A stretch of DNA of 64,000 nt from Lewinellaceae bacterium (GCA_016716135.1 JADJWX010000002.1:434001-498000); one strand, 5' to 3'; positions 41,147-51,626 are shown, counted from the stretch's first letter. The notes: generated from the sequence alone by a model not told the origin. Numbers and translations: made by a program.

Positions 41147-43420
41147 TTACTGTTTGGAAACAAGTATGCGGCCATGTTTCCGGTTGGTGCCGTCTGTTGC
41201 AAGAAGATAGTATTGGCCATTTGGCAAATGGCTGGTTTGTATTGGGTGATAGTACGATTCCGGATTGGTTGTCAAAACAGGTTTGCCATGCAGGTCCATG
41301 ACCTGAAGCGTGGTTTTTTCCAAAATAAATTCTTCCGGCAAGTAAACCAGGGTGACGTCGGAAGCCGGGTTGGGAAATACCAGCAACCGATCGGTTTTTG
41401 CATGGGGCAGGATGGTTTGTTCATCAGAAACAGCCATAAACGAGGAGCAAGGGTACCGGATTTCAAAAACAAAGGACTTGGAGTAACCGGCCATGCAACC
41501 GGTTCCGCCCAGTACCGTACAGGTTATCACGGCAAAACCAGGCCCGTTGGTCGTAAAACCAAAGCCTTGGTTACTCCCAAACCCGGAAATGGGTCCGGTG
41601 TAGGTCCAGACAAGACTGGCATTGCTCGGCACCGGCGCCCCGTTGGCCAGGCTAGTTGTGATGGTATAGTTCGCATATGCGCAGATGAGATTGTACGGAC
41701 CGACGTTTGGACCGTTGTTGTTTGTAAATGGGAAAATGGTGTGTTTCAGATCGGCTTCGCTGGGCAGTCCCCAAGTCAGATTTCGGCGAACCGAGCGGGC
41801 AATCAGCTGGCCACCGCACTCATTGGGCAAAAGAATATCGCACTCAATCCAGGCCGGACAACCGACACAGCTGCCATTCGCATGGAACATGACATCGGCT
41901 CCGCTTCCGGTTATGGTAATATTGGAACTGGATCGCCAGTTGTACGTATAATTTCCCACCGCAGTACCCGAAGTATTGATGTTGGGCGCCCGAACATCCT
42001 GCATTAAGCCCACACAGGGAATGCGCGTGGGGCCACTCAGGAGTGCAAATGTCGCATTCTGGGTCAGTGGCGCAGCACCGGCCGGGTCCAACCAGGCAGC
42101 GAATCCCGCTCCCCACGACAAATCAAAACGCCCAAACCAAATATTCGCATTCATAAAGGCACCTTCAACACATACAGGACTTGGCCCGCCTGTGCATGAA
42201 CCGACAATCCGGTGGGCCGGATTCAGCATGGCAGAGCCGGAGGAGCCTCCTTCAAGTGCCCCGTAATCGCCACCCGGAACATTGTCGCCGGTATTAAATC
42301 GCCACATAGACCCGACGGGCATAGTCCCGATATTAGTAAAAGGTTCGGGATTAGGATTGGCAATGGAAGGGTCAATATCTCCACTGATCCGCATGGTGGT
42401 TCCAGCCGGGTGATGCAATACGGTGGAGCGGGCAGGCGGTACGGGCGATCTGTCCCAACCAAGATAAAACAGGCCATGTCTGGGTTGCGGTACCGTATTG
42501 AGTTCCAGTAGCGATTCATCTGAGACCAACCCTGTGGCAGCGCGCAACGTAGTGCCTACAAAAGTGATAAGGCTGTTGGAGCCCGTATAGTCAAAAAATC
42601 GAACTGATACATTGGCAAAGTTTTGAATGCCGGCATTACAGTGATCGGCTGTCAGTAGTAAAGGGTCAAGATCATTATTAGTGTTATTAATTAACGTTGC
42701 CGTACACAAGGCAGTAGATTGATTCAGTAATGTTCTGCCGACTGCACGCTGCTCCACCCGGAAACAATTGCCGGCGCCTCCCGACACGTTGACATGGCAG
42801 GTTAATTCACGCGCTTCAACGTTTCGGTAATAGGAAAAAACCGGTCCTCCTTCCCGGTACCCATATCCTATGCTTTTTAACGTCAACGGTTCCGGTGCAG
42901 GGGAAGTCAGCGGAATCCGATAAAAGATGGTCAGTTCTTTACCCGGGAGCACTTCGGTAGAGATATCCTCACCGGCCTCAAACATCTCGCTGGTCAGGGG
43001 CCCGTATAGGATTTGTTGGTGCTCGTCAATCAGATAAATTTCAGCGCCTTCCGAAAGTCGCAACGCCTGGAATGTCACGCTAAGGCTTTGGGCAAATTGC
43101 GTTTGGACCTGTAAAACCCAGTTCTGGTAATTGCCATCGATCACCCAACTGCCCGCATTGGCAGTTGTCAGCCCGGTCGGGATGCTTACGGCAAACCGGT
43201 ATGGCCGGGCAAAGTCCACTTCGTCTTTGTCTTCCTCCACAAGGGCATTCCGTTCCGCTACGCTCAAATCGCCGAGGTAAACAGGTGAAAACGCACCGGA
43301 CTGCTCTGCGGGCATCAACTCCTGGATCACCTTTGACGAAACGATCCGGGTTTCAACTTGAGCAAAAGATGCCATTGAACAGCATAAACAGGAAATAAAA
43401 ATGAATAATAGATTTTTCAT
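41147..43420 (-). CDS. Secreted trypsin-like serine protease with T9SS sorting domain
   Basis: The protein has 757 residues from the ATG at 43420, with the signal MKNLLFIFISCLCCSMASFA. Residues 205-420 form a chymotrypsin-type protease resembling lysyl endopeptidase: catalytic His260 in LLTADHC, candidate Asp301 in SDESLLEL and Ser394 in LEGGSSGSAML. Ig-like or PKD-like segments follow (TYNWRSSSNITITGSG), then a T9SS type A domain in the last 80 residues (LLVFPNPASDVTLVYLP, LPNGQYYLLA). It is likely a surface or secreted endopeptidase. The prodomain would be residues 22-200. Confidence 0.9.
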   Translation of the reverse strand: MKNLLFIFISCLCCSMASFAQVETRIVSSKVIQELMPAEQSGAFSPVYLGDLSVAERNALVEEDKDEVDFARPYRFAVSIPTGLTTANAGSWVIDGNYQNWVLQVQTQFAQSLSVTFQALRLSEGAEIYLIDEHQQILYGPLTSEMFEAGEDISTEVLPGKELTIFYRIPLTSPAPEPLTLKSIGYGYREGGPVFSYYRNVEARELTCHVNVSGGAGNCFRVEQRAVGRTLLNQSTALCTATLINNTNNDLDPLLLTADHCNAGIQNFANVSVRFFDYTGSNSLITFVGTTLRAATGLVSDESLLELNTVPQPRHGLFYLGWDRSPVPPARSTVLHHPAGTTMRISGDIDPSIANPNPEPFTNIGTMPVGSMWRFNTGDNVPGGDYGALEGGSSGSAMLNPAHRIVGSCTGGPSPVCVEGAFMNANIWFGRFDLSWGAGFAAWLDPAGAAPLTQNATFALLSGPTRIPCVGLMQDVRAPNINTSGTAVGNYTYNWRSSSNITITGSGADVMFHANGSCVGCPAWIECDILLPNECGGQLIARSVRRNLTWGLPSEADLKHTIFPFTNNNGPNVGPYNLICAYANYTITTSLANGAPVPSNASLVWTYTGPISGFGSNQGFGFTTNGPGFAVITCTVLGGTGCMAGYSKSFVFEIRYPCSSFMAVSDEQTILPHAKTDRLLVFPNPASDVTLVYLPEEFILEKTTLQVMDLHGKPVLTTNPESYYHPIQTSHLPNGQYYLLATDGTNRKHGRILVSKQ

Positions 43421-43583
43421 GGTGTTACAAAAGTTTAGAGGTGATAAAATCTTTCTATGCCCGATCGGTTGCATGACCGGCTCGAAATACAAAGTTCACC
43501 CCCCGCTTACCCCGATACCGGGGTGTTTTGGGACATTTTTGGGCATTTTGGGAAGTACCTGTTGTGTGGGTCAGACACCCGGC

Positions 43584-43784
43584 TCAGCGCTTGACAGTAC
43601 TGCGCAAATCTCTCGGCGTTCCGAAGGCGTCAAAAATTTGATCCAAATCTTTTGGTCGCAGAGCACCCCGGTGCAAGATCAGGTTGGATTGTCTGCACCA
43701 TCGGTAAAAGGTGCGGCGATCAATACCATATAAATCCGCAAGTTGTTGTCGGGTTAGACAATTAGGAAAAGTTTTACTCGTCAT
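43584..43784 (-). CDS. Small helix-turn-helix DNA-binding protein
   Basis: The protein has 66 residues. The N-terminal half is a helix-turn-helix: CLTRQQLADLYGIDRRTFYRW, with the second helix DRRTFYRWCRQ as recognition helix. The rest (ALRPKDLDQIFDAFGTP) matches the second half of short Bacteroidota HTH proteins of the MerR/excisionase-like size class. Target unknown. It lies alone between the protease and patatin genes, in a 650-bp gap that otherwise shows nothing. Confidence 0.68.
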   Translation of the reverse strand: MTSKTFPNCLTRQQLADLYGIDRRTFYRWCRQSNLILHRGALRPKDLDQIFDAFGTPRDLRSTVKR

Positions 43785-44072
43785 GATTAGCAGGTGTTTT
43801 GGATTGCCGGAAGCTTTGACACGCTCCAGATTATCCAGGTGGGTTATACAATATTTGGCTGCTTCCCTTACCCGGGAAGACGGCTACACACTAACATCCC
43901 TTTCGAACTTGTTTCGAACGGGCTTCTGCTAATTTACCCTGAATTGAAATACCGGGTACCGCAAATTGCCGGGCTCAAATGATTTATCCCGAATTAGCGG
44001 CCCCCCTGTGTTGTGGCTTGCAAAATTAAACTTTGCCGACAATTAACCCAGAGGAACCGATGAAATCTACCC

Positions 44073-46295
44073 TCAAAACCAATACCCAAAATTAAAATAC
44101 AACTCCCCGCCCCGGTTCGAATACCCGTACGTCACTTCCACCGGCCCCAAAAAGGTGTCGATGCCGTAAGACAGGCTCAGGCTGCGCAACACATCCACGC
44201 TTCGGGAAAACGGCGCCTGCGAATCGCTGAGCGAGGCCAGATGCCCGCCGGCGCTGAGGTAGTGGTTTTTTAAAACCTGCAACTGAAAAACCAGCCCGGT
44301 TTTCAGCAGATTGTCCCCCGAAGCGTTGGCAAAGGCAAGTCCGGGAAACGGCCGGAAATTATTGATCAAATTGCGGTTGATACTGCCCAGAAAGTAGCGA
44401 AACGGCGGCGCCGGCACACCGCGCGTGTTGCCGGCATCGAGTGTCAGGCGGGCAGCCAGCCGCTTGCCCAGGGGGCGGCTCCATTCCAGGCGGAGGTCAA
44501 AATTCCAACCCAGTTTGTCGGCCTGGTCTTCGTATTTCAACGACTGGATCGGTTGGATTGCCCGCGCCGTGAGCCCGGCCAGCAAACCGCGGCGGGTAAA
44601 AAAGATGCGGTCGCGGCTGTCGAATCGGAAAAAGAATTTGCCGGAAGCGTACCAGCCTTTTTCGTCGATGTATTTTTCCTCGGTCAGGTAGTTGACCGCC
44701 TGGTCGGTAGACGTTTTGAAAAACTTGACCTCGGCGGCCAGGCCCAGTGCAAACTGGTTGTTGGAAGCCAGGTTCACATAGGCCTCCTGGGTAAAGTCGA
44801 CCAGGTTGAACAGCAGGTTTTGCACCGAAATATTGCCCCCGATATCCACCTGTACCGGCAGGTCGACGGGCAGGTCCACCAGGTTGAGCCGCGAGTTCAA
44901 ACCCCAACCCGGCCGTTTGCCGTTTTCCACGTAGTAATGCAGGTTGTAACGCAGTTTGTCGCCCACAATACAATCCACCGAAAGAATGGAACTGTTGAAC
45001 AGCAGGTTGCGGAAGGTGCCGTTGAGCAACAGGCTGCTTTTGTACACCTGGTCGTAGTGCAGGCCCATACGCAGGCTGCTCTCATAACCGGGTTTGGTAT
45101 GCAGTTGCAAAAAAAGGGTGCGGCCGCTGTCGGGCGCCGGCTCGAAATGGTAGTCAATGTATCGGAAATTATCCGTGGCATACAGCGCGGCTATACCTTC
45201 GCGAAATTTTTCGAAGGTGATCGGCCCGGGCAGGGGCTCCGGAAACTTGCGCAACAGCGTCCGGTATTTCATCGCGGGTGTTTCCGCTACCTGCACGCTG
45301 CTGATTTGCAAGGGCGCTCCTGCTGTTGCCAGCGGGTCTACGGCAATCCGCGCGGGCTGCGGCAGTGCCTGCTGGCGCCGGGCAATCCCGGTCAGCTGAT
45401 CCCAATATTGCCGCGCGGCCTGCTCGCCCCGCACCATCAGCGTATCGACGGCTTCAAAAGAGGTGACCCCGTAGCCTTCAATGTCGGGCAGGATCAACAG
45501 GTCGCAGTATTGCATTTGTTCGCGCGAGCGGGCGATCATCTGGTAGGAGCCGATCTGCTCGATGATCTTTTCCATCGACAGCAACTCCTCCTTTTCATAG
45601 GGCTTCGACTCCACATTGATGCCGATTACGATGTCCATGCCCTTTTCGCGCACTTCTTTGGCCGGAAAATCATTGACCACACCGCCGTCGGTGATCAGAC
45701 GCCCGCCCACGTCCACCGGCGCCAGTAAGCCCGGAAAAGACCCGCTCGCGCGCATGGCTTGCGCCAGGCAGCCCTGTTCCAGCAGTACCTGTTCGCCGGT
45801 GCTGACATCGGTGCCAACACAAAAAAAAGGCACGGGCAACCGGCTGAAATCGGTAATGTGGTACACATGGTGCGTGAGTGCACTCATGAAATCAAAGGCC
45901 TGCTGCCCCTCCGAGAGTGCCGAAGGCAAGGCGAGTTTGAAATCCTTGAAGGAAAGCCGGAAGGCATATTTTTCGCCGTATTGTTTGCCGAAAAAAGGCT
46001 GGTACCGGCGCAGCATCGCATCTTGCAATACCGCAGCCAGGTCGTTGCTGCGCAAAATACTGTCCAACTGATCCACCGACCAACCCGCAGCGTACAGCCC
46101 ACCGACTATCCCGCCCATGCTGGTTCCGCCGATATAATCAATCCGAACGCCGGCTTCCTCCAGCACCCGCAAGGCGCCCACGTGGGCAACGCCCTTAGCC
46201 CCGCCGCCACTCAGCACCACACCGACACGCAGGGGTTGCTGGGCAAAAAGGGTCAGGGAAAGGAAAAGGAAAAGGATACAGGATAGTTTTTTCAT
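44073..46295 (-). CDS. Patatin-like phospholipase with outer-membrane barrel (type Vd autotransporter-like)
   Basis: The protein has 740 residues from the ATG at 46295 (signal MKKLSCILFLFLSLTLFAQ). Residues 22-330 form the patatin domain: oxyanion loop GGGAKG (30-35), nucleophile Ser59 in GGTSMGGI and catalytic Asp203 in TDGGVVND. A POTRA-like linker (residues about 335-420) is followed by a beta-barrel of the Omp85/surface-antigen type to the end (YGYSNRGGELYFNFGYWF). This order matches PlpD-like proteins that pass the lipase through their own barrel. Codons upstream of 46295 lie in a repeat element and were excluded. Confidence 0.9.
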   Translation of the reverse strand: MKKLSCILFLFLSLTLFAQQPLRVGVVLSGGGAKGVAHVGALRVLEEAGVRIDYIGGTSMGGIVGGLYAAGWSVDQLDSILRSNDLAAVLQDAMLRRYQPFFGKQYGEKYAFRLSFKDFKLALPSALSEGQQAFDFMSALTHHVYHITDFSRLPVPFFCVGTDVSTGEQVLLEQGCLAQAMRASGSFPGLLAPVDVGGRLITDGGVVNDFPAKEVREKGMDIVIGINVESKPYEKEELLSMEKIIEQIGSYQMIARSREQMQYCDLLILPDIEGYGVTSFEAVDTLMVRGEQAARQYWDQLTGIARRQQALPQPARIAVDPLATAGAPLQISSVQVAETPAMKYRTLLRKFPEPLPGPITFEKFREGIAALYATDNFRYIDYHFEPAPDSGRTLFLQLHTKPGYESSLRMGLHYDQVYKSSLLLNGTFRNLLFNSSILSVDCIVGDKLRYNLHYYVENGKRPGWGLNSRLNLVDLPVDLPVQVDIGGNISVQNLLFNLVDFTQEAYVNLASNNQFALGLAAEVKFFKTSTDQAVNYLTEEKYIDEKGWYASGKFFFRFDSRDRIFFTRRGLLAGLTARAIQPIQSLKYEDQADKLGWNFDLRLEWSRPLGKRLAARLTLDAGNTRGVPAPPFRYFLGSINRNLINNFRPFPGLAFANASGDNLLKTGLVFQLQVLKNHYLSAGGHLASLSDSQAPFSRSVDVLRSLSLSYGIDTFLGPVEVTYGYSNRGGELYFNFGYWF

Positions 46296-46311
46296 GGGCC
46301 AAGGCGCGTTT

Positions 46312-46532
46312 AACATGAGTCCTCCCGAATTTTTCCATAAAAAAGACCTCGGAGAGGTCAAATATTTGTAGAAATGTCGGTTACCCGTTGCCCGACCTCG
46401 GAGAGGTCGAATATCCAGGTGGCAACTCCTGTACATGCGACCTCTCCGAGGTCGTCAAGCGCCCTTAAATCTCTGATCTACAAATATTTGACTTCTCCGA
46501 AGTCATTTTAAAAATTCGGGATGACTCATGTT
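46312..46532. mobile_element. MITE-like repeat, AACATGAGT family, copy 2
   Basis: The 221-bp element has ends AACATGAGTCCTCCCGAATT and its near-inverse (AATTCGGGATGACTCATGTT). Internal arms GACCTCGGAGAGGTCAAATA and its inverse extend the pairing to about 60 bases. Reverse-complemented it aligns with the copy at 31643-31791. It separates the patatin gene from the HPF gene and is non-coding. Confidence 0.8.
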
Positions 46533-46534
46533 AT

Positions 46535-46828
46535 TCACTTTTTAGCGCGCCGCATCACTTTGCGAAGGGTATCCACCGTGTCCAACACAGCTTTTTCGTA
46601 GGTGGCAGCGCCTTTTTTTGCGATGTGATCATCGCCGGGAATAACGAGCCGGATTTCACAATATTGGGTGGCGACGCCATTTCCCTCTTCAAACAGTTTT
46701 ACGTCGGCGCGTATAATTTTGTCGTTGTGGTCAAACAATTTGCGCACTTTGTCTTGTACGTGTTGTTGCAGGTCTTCACTTGCCTTGAAATGTACACTTT
46801 GGATGTTGATGATCATGTCACTATTCAT
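46535..46828 (-). CDS. hpf: Ribosome hibernation-promoting factor (short HPF/RaiA)
   Basis: The protein has 97 residues, the size of short HPF. Sequence features: INIQSVHFKASEDLQQHVQDKVRKLFD, then IIRADVKLFEEGN and EIRLVIPGDDHIAKKGAATYEKAVLDTVDTLRKVMRRAKK (quoted in parts: CEIRLVIPGDD and AVDTVDTL-like AVLDTVDTLRK). It binds the 30S decoding region and inactivates ribosomes in stationary phase. A second Met four codons in (MIINIQSVHF) is equally likely as start. It follows the VPS10/BNR gene by 11 bp, so it may share its transcript. Confidence 0.9.
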   Translation of the reverse strand: MNSDMIINIQSVHFKASEDLQQHVQDKVRKLFDHNDKIIRADVKLFEEGNGVATQYCEIRLVIPGDDHIAKKGAATYEKAVLDTVDTLRKVMRRAKK

Positions 46829-46839
46829 GTTGCTAGATT

Positions 46840-49800
46840 TTAGTCTTTCCAGTTGGGCCAGCGGCCGGGTGTTGCCGGAGCGCCGTTCAATTCCAACTCC
46901 TGCTCAACGGTTTCTATTGTTCCGGCAATGGCTTTCATTTGGGTCAACAACTGCCCGAGCTGTTTAGTTGCGATCCGGTAATTTTCGCGAAATGTCTCCG
47001 TTGGTGCGGCTGTGGTGTTCCACATGCCGTCTTCGATTTCGTTGATCCGGCCGTTGAGCGATGGTGGTGTTTCAAACTGCCGGCGGGCCAGGCTGGCATC
47101 GCCGCTGAACGCTCTGCCGACCACCTGCAATTGCCGGCCAATATCGTATGTTTTTTTCAACAATTCCTTTGGCGGCGCCGGCATATCCCGCAACGCGGTT
47201 TCAATATGGCCGAGCCGGGAGTTGAGTTCATTGCGTACCAGGTTGGCCGCGCTGGCTGCCTTACGCAGGGCGCTTATTTTTTTACAAAAATCGAGGTACT
47301 CGCGTTGGTCTTGCGCGGGCAGGGTGGCGTTGTTCAGCGACTTGGTCTGGAACGATACCGGCCCCGCCAGGGGACTCAACACCCCGTCTTCATATTTGAA
47401 CAACGCAACGTTGTAGGTTCCGGCCAATGCCAAATGCCCTACCTCGCTGCTGCCGAACAGCTGATCGGGCGCCGGGGTAAAGCGGCCTGTAACAGGCGCC
47501 GGAGTGTTGTAGCGGAAATCCCAAACGAGGCGTTTCAGCCCTTTTTTTGCCGGCGCCTTGATGTGGCGCACGACCTCCCCGTCCGAATCAGTGATCGTAA
47601 ACAGCAAATAGGGGTCAGGTTGGCTGTCTTCCGCCCGCATTGCCTCGGCATCGGGGTAGTACGCGGTTTCCTTTTTTTCGGCTTTCGGCTTTTTCCGCTT
47701 CGCGGCGTTTGTCTTGCAGGGTTTTGATGTCGTCTTTCAACCAGTAGGTAAACACGGCGCCGACGGGCGGATTTTCCGCGGCGTAATAGCTGCTGCCCAA
47801 ATGCCCCTTGTCGCGCAGGCCGAGCGGCTTGCTCGGGATGAACATCCAGGCATCTTTGACCGGGTAAATCGCCACCTCCTTGTCGAATGTTTCTTTTTGC
47901 ACATTGCGCAGCGGCGAGTAGTCGTCGAGGATGTAAAAACTGCGCCCGAAGGTGCCCAGCACCAGGTCGTTTTCGCGGCGCTGAATTTCGATGTCGCGCA
48001 CGGCAATGGTGGGCAGGCCCGCTTTCAGTTGCACCCAGTTTTGGCCGCCGTCGGGGCTGAAGAAAACGCCGAACTCCGTGCCGCAGAACAACAGGTTGCG
48101 GTCCACATGATCTTCGGCGATGGTGTACACGCTGCCGCGTTCGGGCAGGTTGCTGCTGATGGCCGTCCAGGAGTTGCCGCCGTCGGTGGTTTTGAGCAGG
48201 TAGGGTTTGAAGTCGCCGTAGCGGTGGTGGTTGAAGCAGACGTAGGCGGTGTTTTTGTCAAATTGCGAAGCGATTACCTGGTGCACATACGATTGCGCGG
48301 GCACGCCGGGCAGGTTGTCGAACTGGTCCCAGGTTTGCCCGCCGTCGCGGGTGCGCCAGAGCAGGCCGTCGTCGGTGCCTACCCAGAGCAGGTTTTCGTC
48401 GAGGCTGCTTTCGGCAATGCTGGTCGTTTGGCCGTAAATGTCGGTGGAGCCGTTTTTGGCCACGGCGTCCATGCTCCACACTTTGCCCATCACTTCGAGT
48501 TTGTTGCGGTCGAGGCCGCGGGACAGGTCGGGGCTGATGGCGCGCCAGCTGTTGCCGCGATCGTCGGTGCGGAACACGATGTTGGCGCCGAAATAGAGCC
48601 GGGTCGGGCTGTGGTTGGAGATGTATAGCGGGGCGTCCCAGTTCCAGCGCAGGGCCGGGTCGTTTTCACCCTCCTGCGGTTTGATGGGCAGGTATTCGCC
48701 GCTTTTCCGGTCGAAGCGCACCAGGCCGCCATACTGGCTTTGGGCGTAAATGATGTCGGGGTTGGTGGGGTCTACCTGCGTTTCGAAGCCATCGCCGATG
48801 CTGGTGATGTACCAGTCGGAATTCGGGATACCGTTTTCGCTGATGGTGCGGCTGGGCCCGCCGAGGCTGAGGTTGTCCTGTGTGCCGCCGTGCACATGGT
48901 AAAACGGAAATCCGTTATCGGTGGAAACTTTGTAAAACTGCGTGATCGGCATGTTGTGCTTGAACTCCCAGGTGGCGGCGAAATCCCAGGTTTCGTAGAT
49001 GCCGCCGTCGCAGCCTACGCGCAGGTGGTTGGTGTTGGTTGGGTCGATCCAGATGCAATGGTTGTCGATGTGCTTGTTCAGTTCGCCCAGGTTGCGCAGG
49101 GTTTTTCCGCCGTCGTCGCTGACCTGGAAGTAGGTATCGGTGATGAAGATGCGGTCGGCATTTTTGGGGTCGCAGATCAGTTCCTGGTAGTAATTGCCGC
49201 TGGTGTAGGCGCCGCTCATTTTGCTCCAGCTGGCGCCGCGGTCGGTGGAGCGGTACACGCCGCCTTTCCCATCCTGTGCTTCCACTACGGCGTACACGTA
49301 ATCGGGGTTGACGGGCGATACATCGATGCCGATGCGGCCGATATCGCCGGAAGGCAGGCCGCCGCCGAGTTTGTTCCAGGTGGCGCCGCCGTCGGTGCTT
49401 TTGAACAGCGCCGACTCCGGGCCGCCGCCGATGTAGGTGAACACCTTGCGCTGGCGCTGGTGAAAGGCCGCGTAGAGCACCTGCGGATCGCGGGGGTCCA
49501 TCACGAGGTTGTTGCAGCCGGTATATTCGCTGACGGCTTTCACGCAGGTCCAGGTAGCGCCGCCGTCGGTGCTTTTGTACACGCCGCGCTCGCCACCGTC
49601 GCTCCAAACGGGGCCATAGGCGGCTACGTACACCGTGTTGGAATTGGTGGGGTCGACGAGCACATTGGCGATATGCTCGGATGTTTTCAGGCCCATATTT
49701 TTCCAGCTTTTGCCGCCGTCTTCGCTTTTGTACACCCCGTCGCCGTAGGCGACCGAGCGCTGGTTGTTGTTTTCGCCGGAGCCGACCCAGACGACGTTGG

Positions 49801-50134
49801 CATTGTTCGGATCGAGCGCCACGCAGCCGATGGAGTAGGAACCTTCGCCATCGAAAACGGGCGTCCAGGTCGTGCCGGCGTTCACGGTTTTCCACACGCC
49901 TCCGGAGGATACGGCCACGTAGTATTCGGCGAAGTTGTTGGGATTGACTGCAAAATCGCTGATGCGGCCCGAGGTGACGGCCGGGCCGATGCTGCGGAAT
50001 TTCAGGGCGGAATAGGTCGACGATTGCAGGTAGGCGGGTTTGTCGGGCATTTTGGTTTTATCTTCTTTTTTTTGGGAAAAAAGCGGGGCGTGGAGCAGGG
50101 TGGTGCAGAGGAGGAGGGTGAGAAACTGGCGCAT
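46840..50134 (-). pseudogene. VPS10/BNR-repeat protein, frameshifted in an A7 run
   Basis: The upstream frame starts at the ATG at 50134 (signal MRQFLTLLLCTTLLHAPLFS) and carries many Asp-box repeats (SEDGGKSWKNMG, STDGGATWTCV, STDRGASWSKM) of a multi-bladed propeller up to residue about 820. It then ends in missense codons after EKAESRKKG. A second frame continues with ETAYYPDAEAMRAED and the usual C-terminus (LLFTITDSDGEVVRHIKAPAKKG in part: LFTITDSDGEVVR). The break is one surplus base in TTTTTTT at 47672-47678. Repaired, the protein would have 1097 residues, the family's normal size. A base-call error is plausible. Confidence 0.82.
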
Positions 50135-50162
50135 GCTTAGGCGGTGTTGGTTTGTGATTGGG

Positions 50163-50170
50163 CAAAAATA
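50163..50170 (-). promoter_or_regulatory. -7 promoter box of the VPS10/BNR gene
   Basis: TATTTTTG on the minus strand fits TAnnTTTG and lies 29 bases upstream of the ATG at 50134. Confidence 0.4.
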
Positions 50171-50309
50171 GGCTCTTCGATGGTTTTTGGGTAAGGACTC
50201 GACGAAAAGCCCGGGGAGCAGGGGTTTGTTGCGGGTTTGGTGGGGTTTCCCGCAGATTTTAGGATGGCTCTTGCAGGGTGTTTTCCCGCAGATCGACGCA
50301 AAAAAATAT

Positions 50310-50354
50310 GGTAGAGTAGAGAGAAGCGGCACAGCCGCTTCTCTCTACTCTACC
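50310..50354. repeat. Perfect hairpin repeat between divergent genes
   Basis: GGTAGAGTAGAGAGAAGCGG and its exact complement pair over a 5-base loop (CACAG). It lies between the start of the VPS10/BNR gene and the start of the MoxR gene, where no terminator is needed, so it is probably a REP-type repeat. Confidence 0.75.
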
Positions 50355-50501
50355 GGGAAAACTAGACTACGAGGGGGAATAAACCCTGGAAAGGAGTTCC
50401 TGCAGCCAAAAACAACCCTGAACGTAAAACCTGCGGTAGCTAACAGGGTATAGCCAACAATCAACCGGCAACAATTCCCGTACCTTCGTGTTCAGCAAAC
50501 T

Positions 50502-51626
50502 ATGGCCGAAAACAATCCGTCTTATTCGTACATCACCTATGGCGCCCGGGTAAGCGCCGAATCGGTAACCAAACTGCTCGATCATGCGCTCGACAGCCTG
50601 ACGCATGGCGCCGAACGCCCTACACCGGTATGCATCTGGGGCTTGCACGGCATTGGGAAAACAGAACTGGTACGCGACCTGGCGCAGGCACGCGGCTGCG
50701 CTTTTGTGTATATCGCGCCGGCGCAGTTTGAAGAAATGGGCGATCTGCTGGGTATGCCCCAAATCAGCCGCGACCCGGCAAAAGGCGAGGTGACGCGTTT
50801 CGTAGCGCCCGAATGGGTGCCCCGCCAGACCGGCCCGGGTATTCTCTTGCTTGACGATGTGAACCGCGCCGACGACCGCATCCTGCGCGGCATCATGCAA
50901 CTGCTGCAAAACTACGAACTGGTGTCCTGGACGTTGCCCCAGCGATGGCTCATTGTGTGTACCGCCAACCCCGACGGCGGCGACTACTCCGTGACGACTC
51001 TCGACGAAGCCATGCTGACCCGCATGCTGCATGTGACTATGGAGTTTGACGTGCAAGCTTGGGCGCGCTGGGCGGAGCGTACGGGCGTGGATGCGCGCGG
51101 CATCAATTTTGTGCTGGCCTACCCGGAGCTGGTCAATGGCCGCCGGACAACCCCGCGTTCGCTGGTACAGTTTTTCAACAGCCTGGAAATGCTCAACGAC
51201 CTGCGCGAGCATCTCGGGTTGGTACGCCTGCTCGGCGACGCAGCGCTGGATGCTGAAACCACCCAGGCTTTTCTCGCCTTTGTCAACCTGAAACTCGACC
51301 TGCTGCCGACGCCGGAGGAAATCCTGGAAACGCCCGATTTCGACCTGATCGCCGGCCGCCTCCACCGGCTGGTGCACGAGGGCGACACCAAGCGGCTCGA
51401 TATGCTTTCCGTGATTGTCACACGCCTGAATAATTACCTGCTGGCGCGGCCTTCCGAGCTGTCTGATCAGGAATTCAATAACCTCCAGCGTTTTCTTCTG
51501 CTCGATTTGCTGCCCAACGACCTGCGGTTGGCGATGGCCCAGGAGCTCACCCGGTCGAAGCGGCCGGGGTTGATGAAGTTGTACGCGGTGCCGGAGGTGG
51601 GGCAGTTGTTGTTGAAGAAGATGTGA
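50502..51626 (+). CDS. MoxR-type AAA+ ATPase
   Basis: The protein has 374 residues. Walker A is GLHGIGKTE (47-55). Walker B is LLLDDVNRA with Asp118-Asp119. The sensor/arginine region includes TANPDGGDYSVTTLDEAMLTRM, typical of dynein-related AAA_5/MoxR ATPases. They remodel complexes, often with a VWA-domain partner encoded next door; none is present in this window. The end (RPGLMKLYAVPEVGQLLLKKM, in part: RPGLMKLYAVPEVGQLLL) is duplicated as a fragment at 53832-53891. Start ATG 50502 follows a TACCTTCG sequence. Confidence 0.9.
   Translation: MAENNPSYSYITYGARVSAESVTKLLDHALDSLTHGAERPTPVCIWGLHGIGKTELVRDLAQARGCAFVYIAPAQFEEMGDLLGMPQISRDPAKGEVTRFVAPEWVPRQTGPGILLLDDVNRADDRILRGIMQLLQNYELVSWTLPQRWLIVCTANPDGGDYSVTTLDEAMLTRMLHVTMEFDVQAWARWAERTGVDARGINFVLAYPELVNGRRTTPRSLVQFFNSLEMLNDLREHLGLVRLLGDAALDAETTQAFLAFVNLKLDLLPTPEEILETPDFDLIAGRLHRLVHEGDTKRLDMLSVIVTRLNNYLLARPSELSDQEFNNLQRFLLLDLLPNDLRLAMAQELTRSKRPGLMKLYAVPEVGQLLLKKM

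Noticed and set aside
47665..47685. Programmed -1 frameshift at the A7 run of the VPS10/BNR gene
   Set aside because: The downstream domain is in the +1 (or -2) frame, so a classical -1 slip would not reach it, and there is no downstream pseudoknot-like structure that I can see.
48740..50140. 466-codon + strand open frame opposite the VPS10/BNR gene
   Set aside because: Antisense shadow of Asp-box repeats; composition dominated by Val/Ala/Gly with no motif.
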